Source: Anthonomus grandis grandis (Eukaryota > Arthropoda > Insecta > Coleoptera > Curculionidae). Taken from it: DNA of 64,000 bases. The stretch covers positions 48,108,227-48,172,226 of the forward strand of contig NC_065546.1 in assembly GCF_022605725.1 (NCBI RefSeq). Reading direction: 5' to 3'. The first letter of the stretch is position 1. Each line of letters opens with the position of its first letter. The translations under genes were made by a program, and so were the position numbers. The notes beneath the pieces are model-generated. The model saw only the letters and a list, made by a program, of their open reading frames with translations, was not told the origin of the DNA and searched no databases. Below, piece by piece: positions 45,210 to 57,700 of this stretch.

Positions 45210-46763
45210 CAGGGTGTTTCAGAACTATGGGATCAAACTTCTGGGGGTTGTTCAGTGCAACAGAAGAATCCATTTGAGTATAGGAACCCATGTCTGGAAA
45301 TGCGTCACTACGCCACTACGGCCCTAAGACGCGTTAAAATTTATAAAAAACATTAATTACCTAAATAGGATCTGCTGCATTTATTTTTACCTTTTGTACA
45401 TGATACCATAACAACAATTGTTTAAAATCAACGCTTATCAATGTCATGTTTAAAAATTTTATAGCTTAAAATTTTTAAACGTTTATTGCTAATGGAAAAC
45501 TTTACCAATCAAGAATTGGCGGATATGCATTTGGCATACGGAGCTACAAACTGCAATGCACGAGCAGCATCGCGGTTGTCTCATGATTGTCTCAACGTTA
45601 TCCCGAACGACAGCATCCTGGATACAAAAAGTTTATTGCGGTTCATCGGCGGCTCGCTGAGACAGGCATGTTTAAGATCAAGATGCATGATACTGGTGTT
45701 GCTCGAACCGTAAGAACGGTCGAATTTGAAGAAGAGGTGCTTCAGCGAGTTGCCGACCATCAAATAGCACACGTGACGTCGCTAAGAATATGAATACGAG
45801 TAACGCTTCTGTCTGGCGGGTACTACACGAGCAACAACTCCATCCTTACCACTTCCAGAAAGTTCAAGGTATGACTCCAGCCGATTATCATCCTAGAGTT
45901 CAATTGTGTCGATGGCTTTTGGATCACATCATTGCACAACCAAATTTTTTACGATATGTTTTGTGGACCGATGAAGCCTCTTTCACAAGAGACGGTATTT
46001 TTAATAGTAGGAATAGCCATGTTTGGGGCGAAGAAAATCCTTATGCAATTTTTCCAAGAAAACATCAGAATCATTGATCTGTTAATGTATGGGCAGGCAT
46101 TGTTGATCATTATTTAATTGCTTGCCATACCTTCTACCGGAACAATTAACAGGACCTATTTATCTGCGTTTCTTGGAGGAAGTTCTCCCAGAACTCCTTG
46201 AAAATGTTCCACTAAACGTTAGACAGCAAATGTGGTTTCAGCATGATGGAGCACCGGCTCACTTTGCTGTACAAGTACGCGAGTATTTGGCTCAGCGGTT
46301 TGGGCACCGTTGGATTGCCAGAGGTGGAGCAGTTTCTTGGCCTCCTAGGTCACCCGATTTAAGGTCGCTCGATTTTTTCTTGTCGGGACATGTAAAGTCT
46401 TTAGTCTACGAAACTCCAGTAGAATCAGAGCTAGACTTAATTGGACGAATAACAGCAGCATTTGAAATCATTCAAAACGAGGATCAAATTTTTAGTGTAG
46501 TCTGCCGAAATCATGTGCGGCGTTTCAATCGGTGTATTGAGGTTGGAGGAAGACATTTTGAACAATTCTTGTGATGGTATCATATACAAAAGGTAAAAAT
46601 AAATACATCAGATCCTATTTAGGTAATTAATATTTTTTCAAAATTTAAACGCGTCTTAGGGCCGTAGTGGCGTAGTGACACATGGGTTCCTATACTCAAA
46701 TGGATTCTACTGTTGCACTGAACAACCCCTAGAAGTTTGATCCCATAGTTCTGAAACACCCTG
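45210..46763 (+). mobile_element. Mariner-type element with about 200-bp terminal inverted repeats
   Basis: The ends CAGGGTGTTTCAGAACTATG and inverse are flanked by TA (45208-45209 and 46764-46765). The inverted repeats extend through CGTCTTAGGGCCGTAGTGGC and GGATCTGATG-type sequence to the coding region. The element is 1554 bp long. Confidence 0.87.
45492..46574 (+). pseudogene. Mariner-type transposase with several frameshifts
   Basis: Pieces in order: MENFTNQELADMHLAYGATN; FIAVHRRLAETGMF and RTVRTVEFEEEVLQRV; NTSNASVWRVLHEQQLHPYH; VLWTDEASFTRDG (first Asp); MWFQHDGAPAHF (second Asp); PPRSPDLRSLDFFLSGHVKS; HFEQFL. At least three frame changes. The domain order matches the copies at 19449 and 35882. 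Confidence 0.8.
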
Positions 46764-46765
46764 TA

Positions 46766-47740
46766 TAATCTAGAGATATTGGATGCTCTAAATAATTTGA
46801 AAAAAATTACAAAATATGATATGGTTTACGTAATACCTGGAATTAAATATGAAATGGGTAAAAAAATTTGTATACCGAATAAATTCTGAAATGGTAAAGT
46901 ACTCATTAATACGTTGGTCAGGTGGGAGGTAAATGCCAGAACATTATATTCAATTTCTTTTTAGCTGAACTGAGCCAGATAGTAGTATAGCTCATCCGCG
47001 ACTGCGTCACCAAATCTGATTTAATATTATTGCGAATTACAATGATGACTCCTCTATTTCAGCTTTTATTAGTGGGTAAGATATTTCGATCTCTGGGATA
47101 TATGCAATATGATTCTAAACCAAATTCAGAATCCATAAGACCAGGTGTAAGCGAAGTTCCAAAGAGCATCTGAGCCAGTTCAGTGAGCTTGGTTCGAAGT
47201 CCATTAACATTTTGGTAGTAGACGATGATCCTGCCTTCTATGTTCTCCTTGTCCTTCAATGGTAACTGCTAAGAACATGTTTATTTGAGGGCTGTCTTAC
47301 TAGAACTGACTACCAGGTTGCAGGTTTCTTTTATTATCACCATTACTGCTCCAGCTGAGTATGCTCTGGCACATTGTGTAGCTAAGGATTTAGCTACACA
47401 ATTCTTATTCATTTTCCGTATTAAGTTCGGTAAACTTTAAGACCTGCGTCTGTCTAACCCCAGAGTCGGAAAAGCACTCAAGATAATCGATAAAGAGACT
47501 AATAGATATTCTACCTGGTTACGAAAGAAGCTTCATACCAGAAGGACATTTAGGACGCTTTGTGTTGTATAAAGGAGGAGTTGTTGCCGAGAATCTAAGA
47601 AGTCTAGCAATTTCCAAACTCGCCTGCGGGGTCGGTAGCCGATAAGTCTGGAAGTAAGAACTGGAGGATGATTCAGACAGAATTTACAATTTCTGTCGGA
47701 ATGTTCAAAAAAGCCCCCTGGTGGCATGTGAAACTAATAA
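46766..47740 (-). pseudogene. LINE endonuclease relic and flank
   Basis: At 47259-47059 minus, IIVYYQNVNGLRTKLTELAQ then SYCIYPRDR matches the start of an APE-type LINE endonuclease. Upstream (47300-47720) minus-strand pieces may be the end of an ORF1 but are too broken to identify. The remainder, 46766-47050, is AT-rich without a gene. Confidence 0.5.
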
Positions 47741-49742
47741 AACCTTTGAATAGTCAATACAATACATACATGCCATAGACAACAAAACAAGTATTTCATT
47801 AAAATCATCTTTAGTCCTTATAAAATTCATCCAAGCTGTAATATGCTTTACTCAATAAAAATGTCTTAACTACCTTACTTAACCGCTTATCATTACTGAT
47901 ATTTTTATATTTTAGAGGCAAGTGATTGTATATTTTGATCCCCTTATAGATGATTGAATTTTTCGTAAGAGCACTCTTCGGGATGCTCAGATTCAAGTTA
48001 TTAGAATTAAATCTTGTTGTATTTGCATTCGTGTGAGACTCATTAACCCTTCCCCCCGTACTTCTTAAGAAACTAGCTCTGTTAGTATTTGTTCTTGAAA
48101 AAGTGGCTTACAGTGGTCGCCAAAACCTGCCCCACATAAAAATGTTGCAAAACAAAAACTGACTGCAAGAGATACAAACTTGCAAAACCCCAAAACTATA
48201 CCATATATCAGATGTGACTCAACTAATGCAAAATAAAAATTTTTTGACGAATCTCCATCTTGTTCAGTGCGAACGAGTCTTATGGCATAACAGGCAGAGG
48301 ACAACCTCTAAGCATCGCAATATATATGGAGATTAAACTTTAAGGCAGAATTAATAGAAATGCTTAAAAATTTGGCGCAGCCTTCTTTTGCGATTTCTTC
48401 CCCATTTAACGAAGGACTAACAATAAACCCTAGAAACATAATTAAATTTGTTTTGCTGACGTTCAATGTAAGTTTGTTTGCATCACACCATCTTTTAATA
48501 TTGCTTATATCCTTCCGAACTGTTTCTGCCAATGTAGTGATATTTGTTTCGAGCCACAATATTGTGGTATCATCAGAAAACAATGTAATGGAATTCATTC
48601 ATGCTGATGAAAGCTAGCTCATTTATGTAAACAAGAAAGAGTAGAGAGTAGGACTAAGTACTGACCCCTGTGGAACCCCAGAATCAATTCTGCGCATAGA
48701 TTAAACCTCGTGTTGCCCACCAACTACTAACTAATAGTACTTCTGCCGTAGTATTCCGCGATCGACACAGTCAAATACCTTAAAAAAATCGCAAAACACT
48801 GCTGCAGCCATCTGTCCTTCATTAAGACCCAAGTACAGTCTTTCCAAAAGATTAAAAATGGCATCACTACTACTGTTCTTATCCCGGCAACCAAATTGAT
48901 TTTTATTTAATAAATTATGTATTTCTAGAAAAGAAGACATCCTAATTTTAACAATTTTTTTCGACAATCTTTGAGAGTGTTGGCAACATTGAGATGGGTC
49001 GGAAACTTGAAGGTTCAGTAGAGTTTCCCCCTTTAAAAAGTGGATTTACGAAAGCTGTACGCAAGCGCTTAGGAAAGATACCTTTGTCAAAGGAGATATT
49101 TATAATTTCAGAGAGCTCTGCAAGTACTGAGTCAGGAAGGTTACAAAATAGTCTCACAGAAATACCGTCAATACCTATAGTAGAATTCTTGTTTAAAATT
49201 TTTCCTAAAATACTCTTAAACTCTTGAATCTGTATGATATAGGCAAAATGATTCCCGTACAGATATGTTTTTTAAATAAGACATTGGATCAATATTAGAA
49301 CTTATATTATGTGCCAATTTTTCCGCAATTGTACAATAATAATCACTAAGAGTATCTGGATCCATATCAGTTTGATAAAAATTCTTTTTATTACAGCTTC
49401 CCCTTAAGTCGTTAACTATTTGCCAAATTTCTTTTGATTTGTTTTTTGCATTGTAAATTTTATTATAAAAAAAGGCCCTCTTTGTTGTTTTGATAACTTT
49501 TCGGTATATAGACTTATATTTAAGTAAAAGGTTACATATAAACGCTGAAGGATTATATTTTCTCAGAGTATATAAAAATCCAAGTTTTTTGCAGCTATTT
49601 TAATTCCGTTTGTTATGATCTCTTTTTTATTATTTTCAAAGGAAAATTTTTTTCTAATAGCTTAGAGAGATTGATGTTAAATTCATTTAGGGGGTCAGAG
49701 GAGTTCTTCATAACCTCCCAATTAATTTTATTGCACTCCTAG
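47740..49742 (-). mobile_element. Non-LTR retrotransposon ORF2, degenerate, minus strand
   Basis: Reading minus from 49742: INWEVMKNSSDPLNEFNINL, SIYRKVIKTTKRAFFYNKIY, KEIWQIVNDLRGS, then RT: FRPISMLPTLSKIVEK, NQFGCRDKNSSSDAIF, VFCDFFKVFDCVDRGIL, SDDTTILW (Phe/Tyr-Ala-Asp-Asp box changed to FSDD), LTLNVSKTNLIMF, and a C-terminal IYKGIKIYNHLPLKYKN. Multiple frameshifts. Jockey/CR1-like, endonuclease missing. Confidence 0.7.
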
Positions 49743-49769
49743 AGTTTTTATTTTAACCTGGATTACGGA

Positions 49770-49905
49770 AACATGGTTAGCTGAGTATAAAAGGAGCCGC
49801 ATCGCTGCTGGGAGGCAGTTTAGTGCAGTGCTGTTCGGAATACTGGCGCGATATTTAAATCGGACGTAAATAGTAGTAAATAAATATTTCTGGTAGTCGT
49901 GACGT
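49770..49905 (+). repeat. LTR-like promoter fragment
   Basis: TATAAAAGGAGCCGCATCGC near 49792, then GGCAGTTTAGTGCAG, GGCGCGATATTTAAATCG and TAAATAAATATTTCTGG. Collinear with the solo LTR at about 2760-2890. It abuts the ORF1 fragment of the downstream LINE, a family that does not normally carry an LTR. Confidence 0.45.
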
Positions 49906-49919
49906 GATTCGACTGATAT

Positions 49920-50198
49920 GATGAGGCACGCAATGATAGTCCTCCTGCAGTTCTCGTGAACTTCGGTAGTGATATGGCTCGTGTTTCGGTACTAAAAGGT
50001 CGCAAAAATTTGAAAAACAGTAATATATTTATTAAGGAAGATTTAACTAAAAATCGCCTTTCTCTACTTAATAAGGCCATTGACTTGTTTGGTGTCAAAA
50101 ACGCATGGGTCCTGAATGGAGTTATTTATACTAAGTTTAACAATAAAGTGCATCGTATACCTAGTGAAAGTGACTTAATTAAAATAAAGTCTGCTTAG
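49920..50198 (+). pseudogene. LINE ORF1 C-terminal fragment (FP-like domain)
   Basis: NDSPPAVLVNFGSDMARVSV, KGRKNLKNSNIFIKEDLTKN, RLSLLNKAIDLFG, VWVLNG-type NAWVLNGVIYTKFNNK and VHRIPSESDL. This is the C-terminal domain shared by insect LINE ORF1 proteins and related to baculovirus FP proteins. The N-terminal coiled coil and zinc knuckles are absent. Confidence 0.6.
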
Positions 50199-50585
50199 CT
50201 TAATAATGGACAGTAATTTAATACGTTTTGTTATTGTTATCAATACTCATGCAATTTCGATTTTCGGTAAGAAAATACTTTTTAACCAATAACTTAATCA
50301 TAATTACAATTTTATTTTGTGTTGTTTGGGATAAGAAACAGTTTTTTCCTTTTTTTTTTTTTGTTGTTTAATTTATTTAATTGCATGAAGTTATTACGAT
50401 TTTTGCTTAATTTTTTTGCTTGGTTTTGGTTCAATATGAATACATATTATTTTTTACAAAATAATCCCGGGGCATTGTGTGGAAGCGCTGTTTTTTCTAT
50501 TTTGTTTTCTATTGTTTTGTTTTTAGGCTAAGCTATTTATTATCTATATATACCTGTATAGGGAAACACTGATATATTTTCGAGC

Positions 50586-53486
50586 TTGCATAACATTAAA
50601 TTTTTCCGCATTTTTCCTATAATTATACATACATATATTATTGTTAATAAGAATCAAATTGGTTACTGGATGATGACTACTAGTAAATTCAAAGTTGGCC
50701 ACTTAAACGTAAGATCTATCTTTACGGGTTTTGCTGAATTACGTGATATGATAGAAGCAAATAATTTTGAGATATTTTTGTTGTCTGAAACTTGGCTGTC
50801 TGAGGGGGATGATTCTGACGCATTTAAGATTCCGGGTTACCAAATGTTTAGAAAAGATAGGGTCGGCAGGGGGGAGGTGTGGCTGCTTTTGTTAAATATA
50901 CATATGAAGTTGATATATTGACTTTTGATTTTAATATTAATCCTAAACTTGAATACCTTGTTTTTAAGATTAGGTTGGGAAAAGTATTATGGCTTTTGTG
51001 TTTTTTACAAGCCACCAACGCTAAATTTTAGTGCATTAACCGCTGACTTTGATAATATATTTTCATGTCTTTATCCTGCTGTAGAAGAAACTTTTTGTTT
51101 AGGGGACTTTAATATTAATTTATTGAGTCTTCAAAATCCACTTACTACACTTTTTGAAAACTACAACCTACATCAAGTAAATGAAGAGCCCACACGAGTA
51201 ACGGCAAATGTAAGTACTCTTTTAGATGTCATATTTGTTTCTAATGTGCTGTTGGTTTCTAATAAGGGTGTGTTATCGGCTGATGCCGTATCCGACCATA
51301 AAATTATATATTGTGAATTAAATTTAGCAAAAATAAATTGCAGTCAAAAAATTGTTAGGTACCGTTGTTTTAAAAATTTTAATGTATACAATTTCAATGC
51401 AGACATGCAGAATTTGCCGTGGGATAATATTTTTTACGAAAATGACATTAATATGAAGATATCTATGTTTAATAATTTTATTTTAACCCTTTTCGATAGG
51501 CATGCGCCTGTCCGAGAATCTCGCATTACTAAGCCTAAAGCACCATGGCTCACAGAAAACCTAAAAATCTTTATGAGACAAAGGGACGATGCCTTGCGTA
51601 TATTCAAACAGTCAAAACTATTGGAAGATTGGAATACTTACAAAGGTTTAAGAAATTTTACTTTGTCTCGGGTTCGGAGAGAGAAGAGGAAGTATATCGA
51701 TTCACTTTTTTTAAATAAAAGAGAACCGAGTCAGCTGTGGAATGCACTAAAAAGTTTTAATATTAGTAAGAATAAGGATGGTCTAATTCCGTCGTTTCTC
51801 TCTGATCCCAATGAGATAAGTAATTTTTTTGACTTAACTGCGCAAGTCAATCCAGGCTGTGAGGAAAAAACGTCTTATTATAATAATAACTTTTATAGAG
51901 ATGCGAATATGTTTAGTTTCCATTTAACGAGTCCGGATGAGGTCAACAAAATTTTAAATAATATAAAAACAATAGCGATAGGTACCGATGAAATTTCTTC
52001 ATTAATGCTTAAGTATTGTAGCCCCTTTGTTGACTTGTACTTAACCCACATTATAAATTGTTGCATAGAGATAAGTTACTTTCCTGATCAATGGAAAACT
52101 TCAATGGGAAAACCTTTGCCTAAAATGTCTACTCCTACAACTCTTAATGACATTCGCATTATAAGTATTTTGCCTGCCGTTTCGAAAATTTTTGAAAGAA
52201 TTCTTTATAATCAGATATATAACTATTGCTTATCTAATGAAATAATACCAAATTCACAATGTGGGTTTAGGAAACATTTTAACACTTCGGTAGCACTTTG
52301 TAATGTAACTGATGACTTATTTAGAGCTTGTGATAAAAACATGCATACCGTTTTAGTGCTGTTGGATTATTCTAAGGCGTTTGACACCATTAACCATAAT
52401 TTGTTGTGCGCTAAGCTTAAGTATTACGGTTTTAATAATAACTCCTATTTGCTTTTAAAATCCTATTTGTCTAATAGATATCAAACGATTTTTTCCGATA
52501 ACAGAAAGTCTGAACAAGTAAGTATTAGTTGTGGAGTACCGCAGGGTTCTATTTTGGGTCCTTTGCTTTTTATAATGTATACCTCAGATGTTTTAAAATC
52601 GCTTAAATATTGTAAGCTTCAGGCATTTGCTGATGATACGCAAATTTATTATTGTTTTGATTACAGCGACTATAAAGAGGCCGAATCACTCATAAATGAA
52701 GACCTGCAAGCACTAGGCTTAAACTCAAAAAATCACAATTTAAAATTAAATCCTAATAAGTCCCAGCTTATGATATTTGGTAACAAAAATCAAAGAGAGT
52801 TTTTAAAATCTAATATAAATATTAATTTCGATAATATAAGATTGGAATTTGTAAACAACGGTAAAAACTTGGGGGTTATTTTGGATGAACAATTAAGATT
52901 TAAGGAACACCTTAAAAAAATTTTTCAAAGAACTTTTATGTCCCTGAAAACATTGTATAATAACCGCCATATGTTAAATGTAAAGTTAAGAAAACAATTA
53001 TGTGAATCCCTTGTACTGTCTCATTTTAATTATGCTGACGTAGTTTATGGGTTTTGCCTAGATTTGGAAAGTCGGGTAAGAATTCAAAGGGTCCAAAATG
53101 CTTGCGTTCGATTTGTTTATGGACTCCGAAAATTTGACCATGTATCTTATTTATATAGAGATATTAGATGGCTTAAAATGGATATGCGCAGGATATTACA
53201 TTTTGCAGTGTTTTTATTGAAAATAATTAATGACACATCTTCCCCTGTCTCCCTTAAAGAAAGACTAATTTTTCGGGACACTGTTCATGGTTTAAATATA
53301 AGGTTTTCTAAAAGAATTACGGTTCCACTTCATCATAGTGCCATGTTTCAGAGGTCATATTCTTATAATGCAGCAAATATTTTTAATAAAGTACCAACAA
53401 ACCTAATTAATTTATCAATTCAATCTTTTAAAATAAAATTCAAGGAACATCTATTTAATTTGCAAATCAATGGAGATTTTTTTTAG
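50586..53486 (+). pseudogene. LINE ORF2: endonuclease-reverse transcriptase, RT intact
   Basis: The endonuclease starts KFKVGHLNVRSIFTGFAELR, then LLSETWLSE. A frameshift in the G-run near 50870 and another near 50985 break it. From about 50990 the frame is open to 53486 (853 codons from 50925): endonuclease CLGDFNINLL, VSDHK; linker PKAPWLTENLK; RT IISILPAVSKIFERI, NSQCGFRKHF, VLLDYSKAFDTINHNLL, GVPQGSILGPLLF, catalytic FADDTQIYY; LKLNPNKSQLMIF, GVILDEQLRF, then a C-terminal domain with YADVVYGF. The RT part could be translated; the whole is not a functional ORF2. Confidence 0.8.
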
Positions 53487-53816
53487 TGGCTTTTGTTATT
53501 TGTTATTTGTGCAATTTTTCTGGCAAATTTAATGTTTGTTATGCAAGTTTCTTCTAGTTTCTTCTAATTGTAATATTTAATTAATAATTTATTGTAATTT
53601 ACTAATTAATTTGCCTAAGATAATTTTTTTTTTTTTAACTACCTAATTTATTTACTGATGGTAAAGTATAGCTTCTGGTTCAGTAGAGTAGCTCTTTAAA
53701 GCTAGACTGCGCCAGTGGTTTATGCTACTTTTTTTTAATAATGTTTTTTTTTCAGCTTTTTAATAATGTTTTTTTTTCTCAGCCATGTTTATGTAATTTT
53801 AAAAATAAAAGGCATA

Positions 53817-53817
53817 T

Positions 53818-53848
<31 letters not shown>
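53817..53848 (+). repeat. (TTTA)n tail of the LINE
   Basis: About eight tandem TTTA units immediately after the LINE 3' UTR, as expected for microsatellite-tailed non-LTR elements. Confidence 0.85.
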
Positions 53849-53954
53849 GTAGTGTAAGTGTGTAATAAATTAGGTGACTATTTTAATGTATTGATTCTTT
53901 TAATTCACACCTAACGAAACGGAAAAACGCCTCAATATTATCAGTGCTATAATA

Positions 53955-54040
53955 TATGTACTATTATAGGACTATTACTATTACTATTATTATTACCATA
54001 CTATTACTATTACTACTATATATGTACTATTATAGTAGCT
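53955..54040. repeat. Imperfect ACTATT microsatellite
   Basis: Repeats of ACTATT/ACTATA-type units between two copies of ATATATGTACTATTATAG. Confidence 0.7.
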
Positions 54041-54796
54041 TGTTACCAGTGTGTAAACCACTGAGTAAAAGGATTCATTTATTATTTTTGAAAACTATCT
54101 AATAAACCTGATCAATTCAGGTTTGTATGCTGTCATCCTAAGCTTTAATTCCTGCGTGTGGATACGCCCTTACAGGACGTATATTGTAACTTAATGCACA
54201 TGAAGGAAATATGGCTGAAAATTCTAATATGGCAGAATTGGCAGCTGATTGGAGAAAGTTGTCATTGTATTTATAATATTATCCTTAGTAAATAATCCGT
54301 AAAAAAGTAGTAAAATACTGTAAAAAGTGGTGAAGTTAATCGGTTCTGACCTTTAATTTGTAATTTGTGCTCAGGGAAATCCATGGATGTTCTAAAAAAC
54401 GCCCAGGACCTGCCCAATATCCACCAACAATTTCTTGTTTGTTCATCTTGCGTTTTGGGTTGATGACAGTCCCCTCAAATTTCTAAAATTAAATTTATTT
54501 AAGTGCGAGACCGATTCTGGATAAAATACCGATTTTAGAAAAATACGGGACTTCTGCTCCGTTACCAGGTGGAAGTTTTTATGCACCCAGGAATAAAAGC
54601 CACTATTTTTTTTATTTTGACAACCATTACCTACATTACCAACTGGCATCAAGTTGTCATCTCTTTTTGAAAGTGATGTTAATATAATTGGTAAAATTTA
54701 AAGTATGTGCAACAAGAGGACTTATAGCAAATCTATAACCCGTACAGAAATATGTACGAAATTGGTTAATGACACATAGGCTTACACAGTGATATA
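54041..54796 (+). promoter_or_regulatory. Upstream region of the TESK-like kinase gene
   Basis: No protein is recognisable. The minus frame 54443-54652 lacks family features. Promoter and 5' UTR are expected here. A GATATAATG precedes the start. Confidence 0.35.
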
Positions 54797-57700
54797 ATGT
54801 ACCCCGTTAATAAAAATGATGGGAGTCCAACAAATTTTTGTATGTATGACACCCCATGTGATCCAAAAGATACTGATTATGAAAAACAGTTCTGCCCCAA
54901 CAATGAGTTATCAGAACCCACAAGGACTAGGTGTGATAAATTGAGAGTGGGATCCTCTTGCCAGGCATTAAAACATGCTGTGTCAGCATTACATAGACTT
55001 GATGATTTCCATAAGGAGAAAATTGGGTCTGGGTTCTTTTCAGAAGTATTTAAGGTAAGTTCATTTTCTTATACTTTTATATTTATAAAGCTTAAGTATA
55101 AACTTTATCTTAAATCAAGAAAATCCAGATCTTTCTACTGGAAATCTGGATACCATTCTACATGAGCTCCTGTTAAATCTAAAATTAAAGAATATTTTGT
55201 GAAATCCTTGAAAGATTCGGCGTATATTATGGAGGAAATGACACTTGGGGACAGGATTTATTCAGGTTCTCAAGAGATTGCAGATGGGTTCACAAATTTT
55301 TTGAAGTCTGTGTATACCTATTAATGATAACAATTTAACATGCTTGCCTTTTAAACCCATGCCCTTTTTTGTGGTCTACTGGTCTCTGAATATGGGAATA
55401 TAAAGGCCATCATCAAAATTAAAGGGAACAAGGCTATTGGTCTAGATATTACAAACATTCCAGCTTATATATTGAAGGGTTGCCATGATCATTTGTTGAA
55501 TCCACTAGGATATCTTTTTAATAATATTTTCCAAACTTCAATTTATCCTGATAAGTAGAACACTATCAAAATAATTCCTATATACAAATCTGGCTCTAGA
55601 GAGTAAATTAAAAATTATTGCCCAATTACTATTATGAGCTTTATTTCTAAAGTCTTGGAATTGATTATCTTTGAACACCTATTTAATGAAATATCTGGTC
55701 ACATTACTTCACATTAACATGGGTTCTTGCCCAAAAAATCAACTTTCACTAATCTTGTTTCATTCTGTCAATATGTTCATGAAGCTATTAATGGAAAATC
55801 CCAGGTTGATGTTATCTATATGGATATTGAGAAAGCATTTGATAGAGACAACATTAGACACTGTACAATCCTGAAATCCTTATTGGATTTAGATGTGTCT
55901 CCTTCTATTACTTGCCTAATTCAGTCTTATCTCAATTGTAGGTTTCAATATGTTGAAATTAAAGATTCCAAGTCATGTATCTTTAAAAATACTTCTGGTG
56001 CTCCACAGGGCTCCAATTTTGGACCACTCTTGTTTTTGGCTGGTGTGAACGGTCTGACTTGAGATATTAAAAAAGCAAGGGGATTATTGTTTTCTGGTGA
56101 TTTCAAGTGTTTCCTTCAGATTCAGTTTTCATCTTTTTGATAGCTTAGTTTTGCCAATCTTGGAATATGGGTCCAGTATTTGGTCCCTCAGTACAGTATG
56201 TGGGTGGCAATGGGTGAAGGCGTTCAGAGGAAGTTTTTGAAGTGCATGTATTTTAGGAAATTTCATATATATCCCCAGAGAGGCTGTAATAATGGTTATT
56301 TGTTTCAGGTTTTTGATAGACTCTCTGAGTAAGAGAAGAATTAGAATATTTTTCTGCACTCTTTTCAAAATACTGAGATACAAAATAGATTATCTTGAGA
56401 TTCTTAGTCAGTTACCTTTTGCTTTAAACAAAACACTCGCCAACCATTAGTATTTTATCTGGCTTATCCACGAACCAATCTTTATAAAAATTCTCCCATT
56501 TATAACCTTTGTGAATATTTTAACTTATTGACATTGATTCAACTAGTCTGAATCAGTTTAAAAAATGAATACTATATAAACTGAAACAGAACTGAACTGA
56601 TCAGTGATGTGTTGAGTATTTGTTATTGTATTTTATTAGTGTGGGTAATTTCTGCATTATTATGTGCATTGTGTATTTGCTAATTTTTTTATCTCCTTTT
56701 ATTATTTATTACAGTACTTTTTATGGTATGTTAAGTTAGTATCTATTAGTGGCCTTGTAGCTGTTCATACTTGTAACAAGTATGTGAACTTCATAATATA
56801 GATATTCTTGTTTTTGTTTTCTTATTTCAGATTTAAAGTGTATATTTAGAGTATATTTAGTATGCTGGAGTATTGCATAATAAATCATCTCATATTAGCC
56901 TAATACCTATTAACAGAAAGAGTACTTTATTTTAATAATCAAATGGGTCATTGTCATAGAAATCAGTAGTATGATTTACAAGCCACCTTATAAGTAGATC
57001 TGAATCTATAAATACGAACTAGATATATCTCTACATTTCAACTAGACATACAAAAATGAATGTAAATAAACAGTTTTTTTATGTGATATTACTGATTCAA
57101 CTGAAAACATCCATTTAAAATTTTGGTGAAATGTTTTGTTAATATATTGTATATTTTATTGAGTATATTTCTTAGAAATGAGCACCAAAAACAATGCTGC
57201 AATGACATGACAATACAATAGTGATATTTTCAAGGGTTTCATTATCAGAAATATGATTAAATGATGTCATGACAGCTGATAAATTGTGGGAAAGACATCA
57301 AATTAATAAATTAACTAATTAAATTTAACTTTTTAATAATTTATCTATGGCAATTAGCAAATTACAAAATTATTTACAAACTTTGAAAGAAAGAAAGAAA
57401 GAAAGAAAGAAAATGTGCTATATTACGTAAGACAACAAAATCTTGTGTACAAGCATCCTAAAAACTAAAAAATTCCAAATTCACTTTAAATTTCAAATTT
57501 CAAACAAACATAACATCTAAAACACTTTACCATAAAATTTACACACATTATCAAAATTAATCATAACAAAGAGAAAACTGTATAGTTAACATTTTATCTA
57601 AAATATACTATAAATGAATAGTAAAATATAAAAAGCACCAAAGTATAGAAAGTATCAAGTATGTCCAAGTACTCTCAATATGATGTGTTTCATTTCAAAT

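Larger units (their letters stand above)
49905..53848 (+). mobile_element. Non-LTR retrotransposon, Jockey/CR1-like, near-complete 3' half
   Basis: Contains an ORF1 C-terminal fragment, a non-coding gap, ORF2 with endonuclease and an intact reverse transcriptase, a short 3' UTR and a (TTTA)n tail. The 5' end is truncated within ORF1 and joined to LTR-like DNA. Confidence 0.75.

Noticed and set aside
49760..49800. The sequence ATTACGGAAACATGGTTAGCTGAG translates as ITETWLAE, like a LINE endonuclease start.
   Set aside because: The same stretch aligns with the LTR-like DNA at about 2760-2800 (GGAACCATGG...TATATAAGGAG), and no endonuclease sequence follows. It is more simply part of the LTR-like block.
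54443..54652. 69-codon minus frame upstream of the kinase gene.
   Set aside because: No family resemblance and no conserved context; likely chance.
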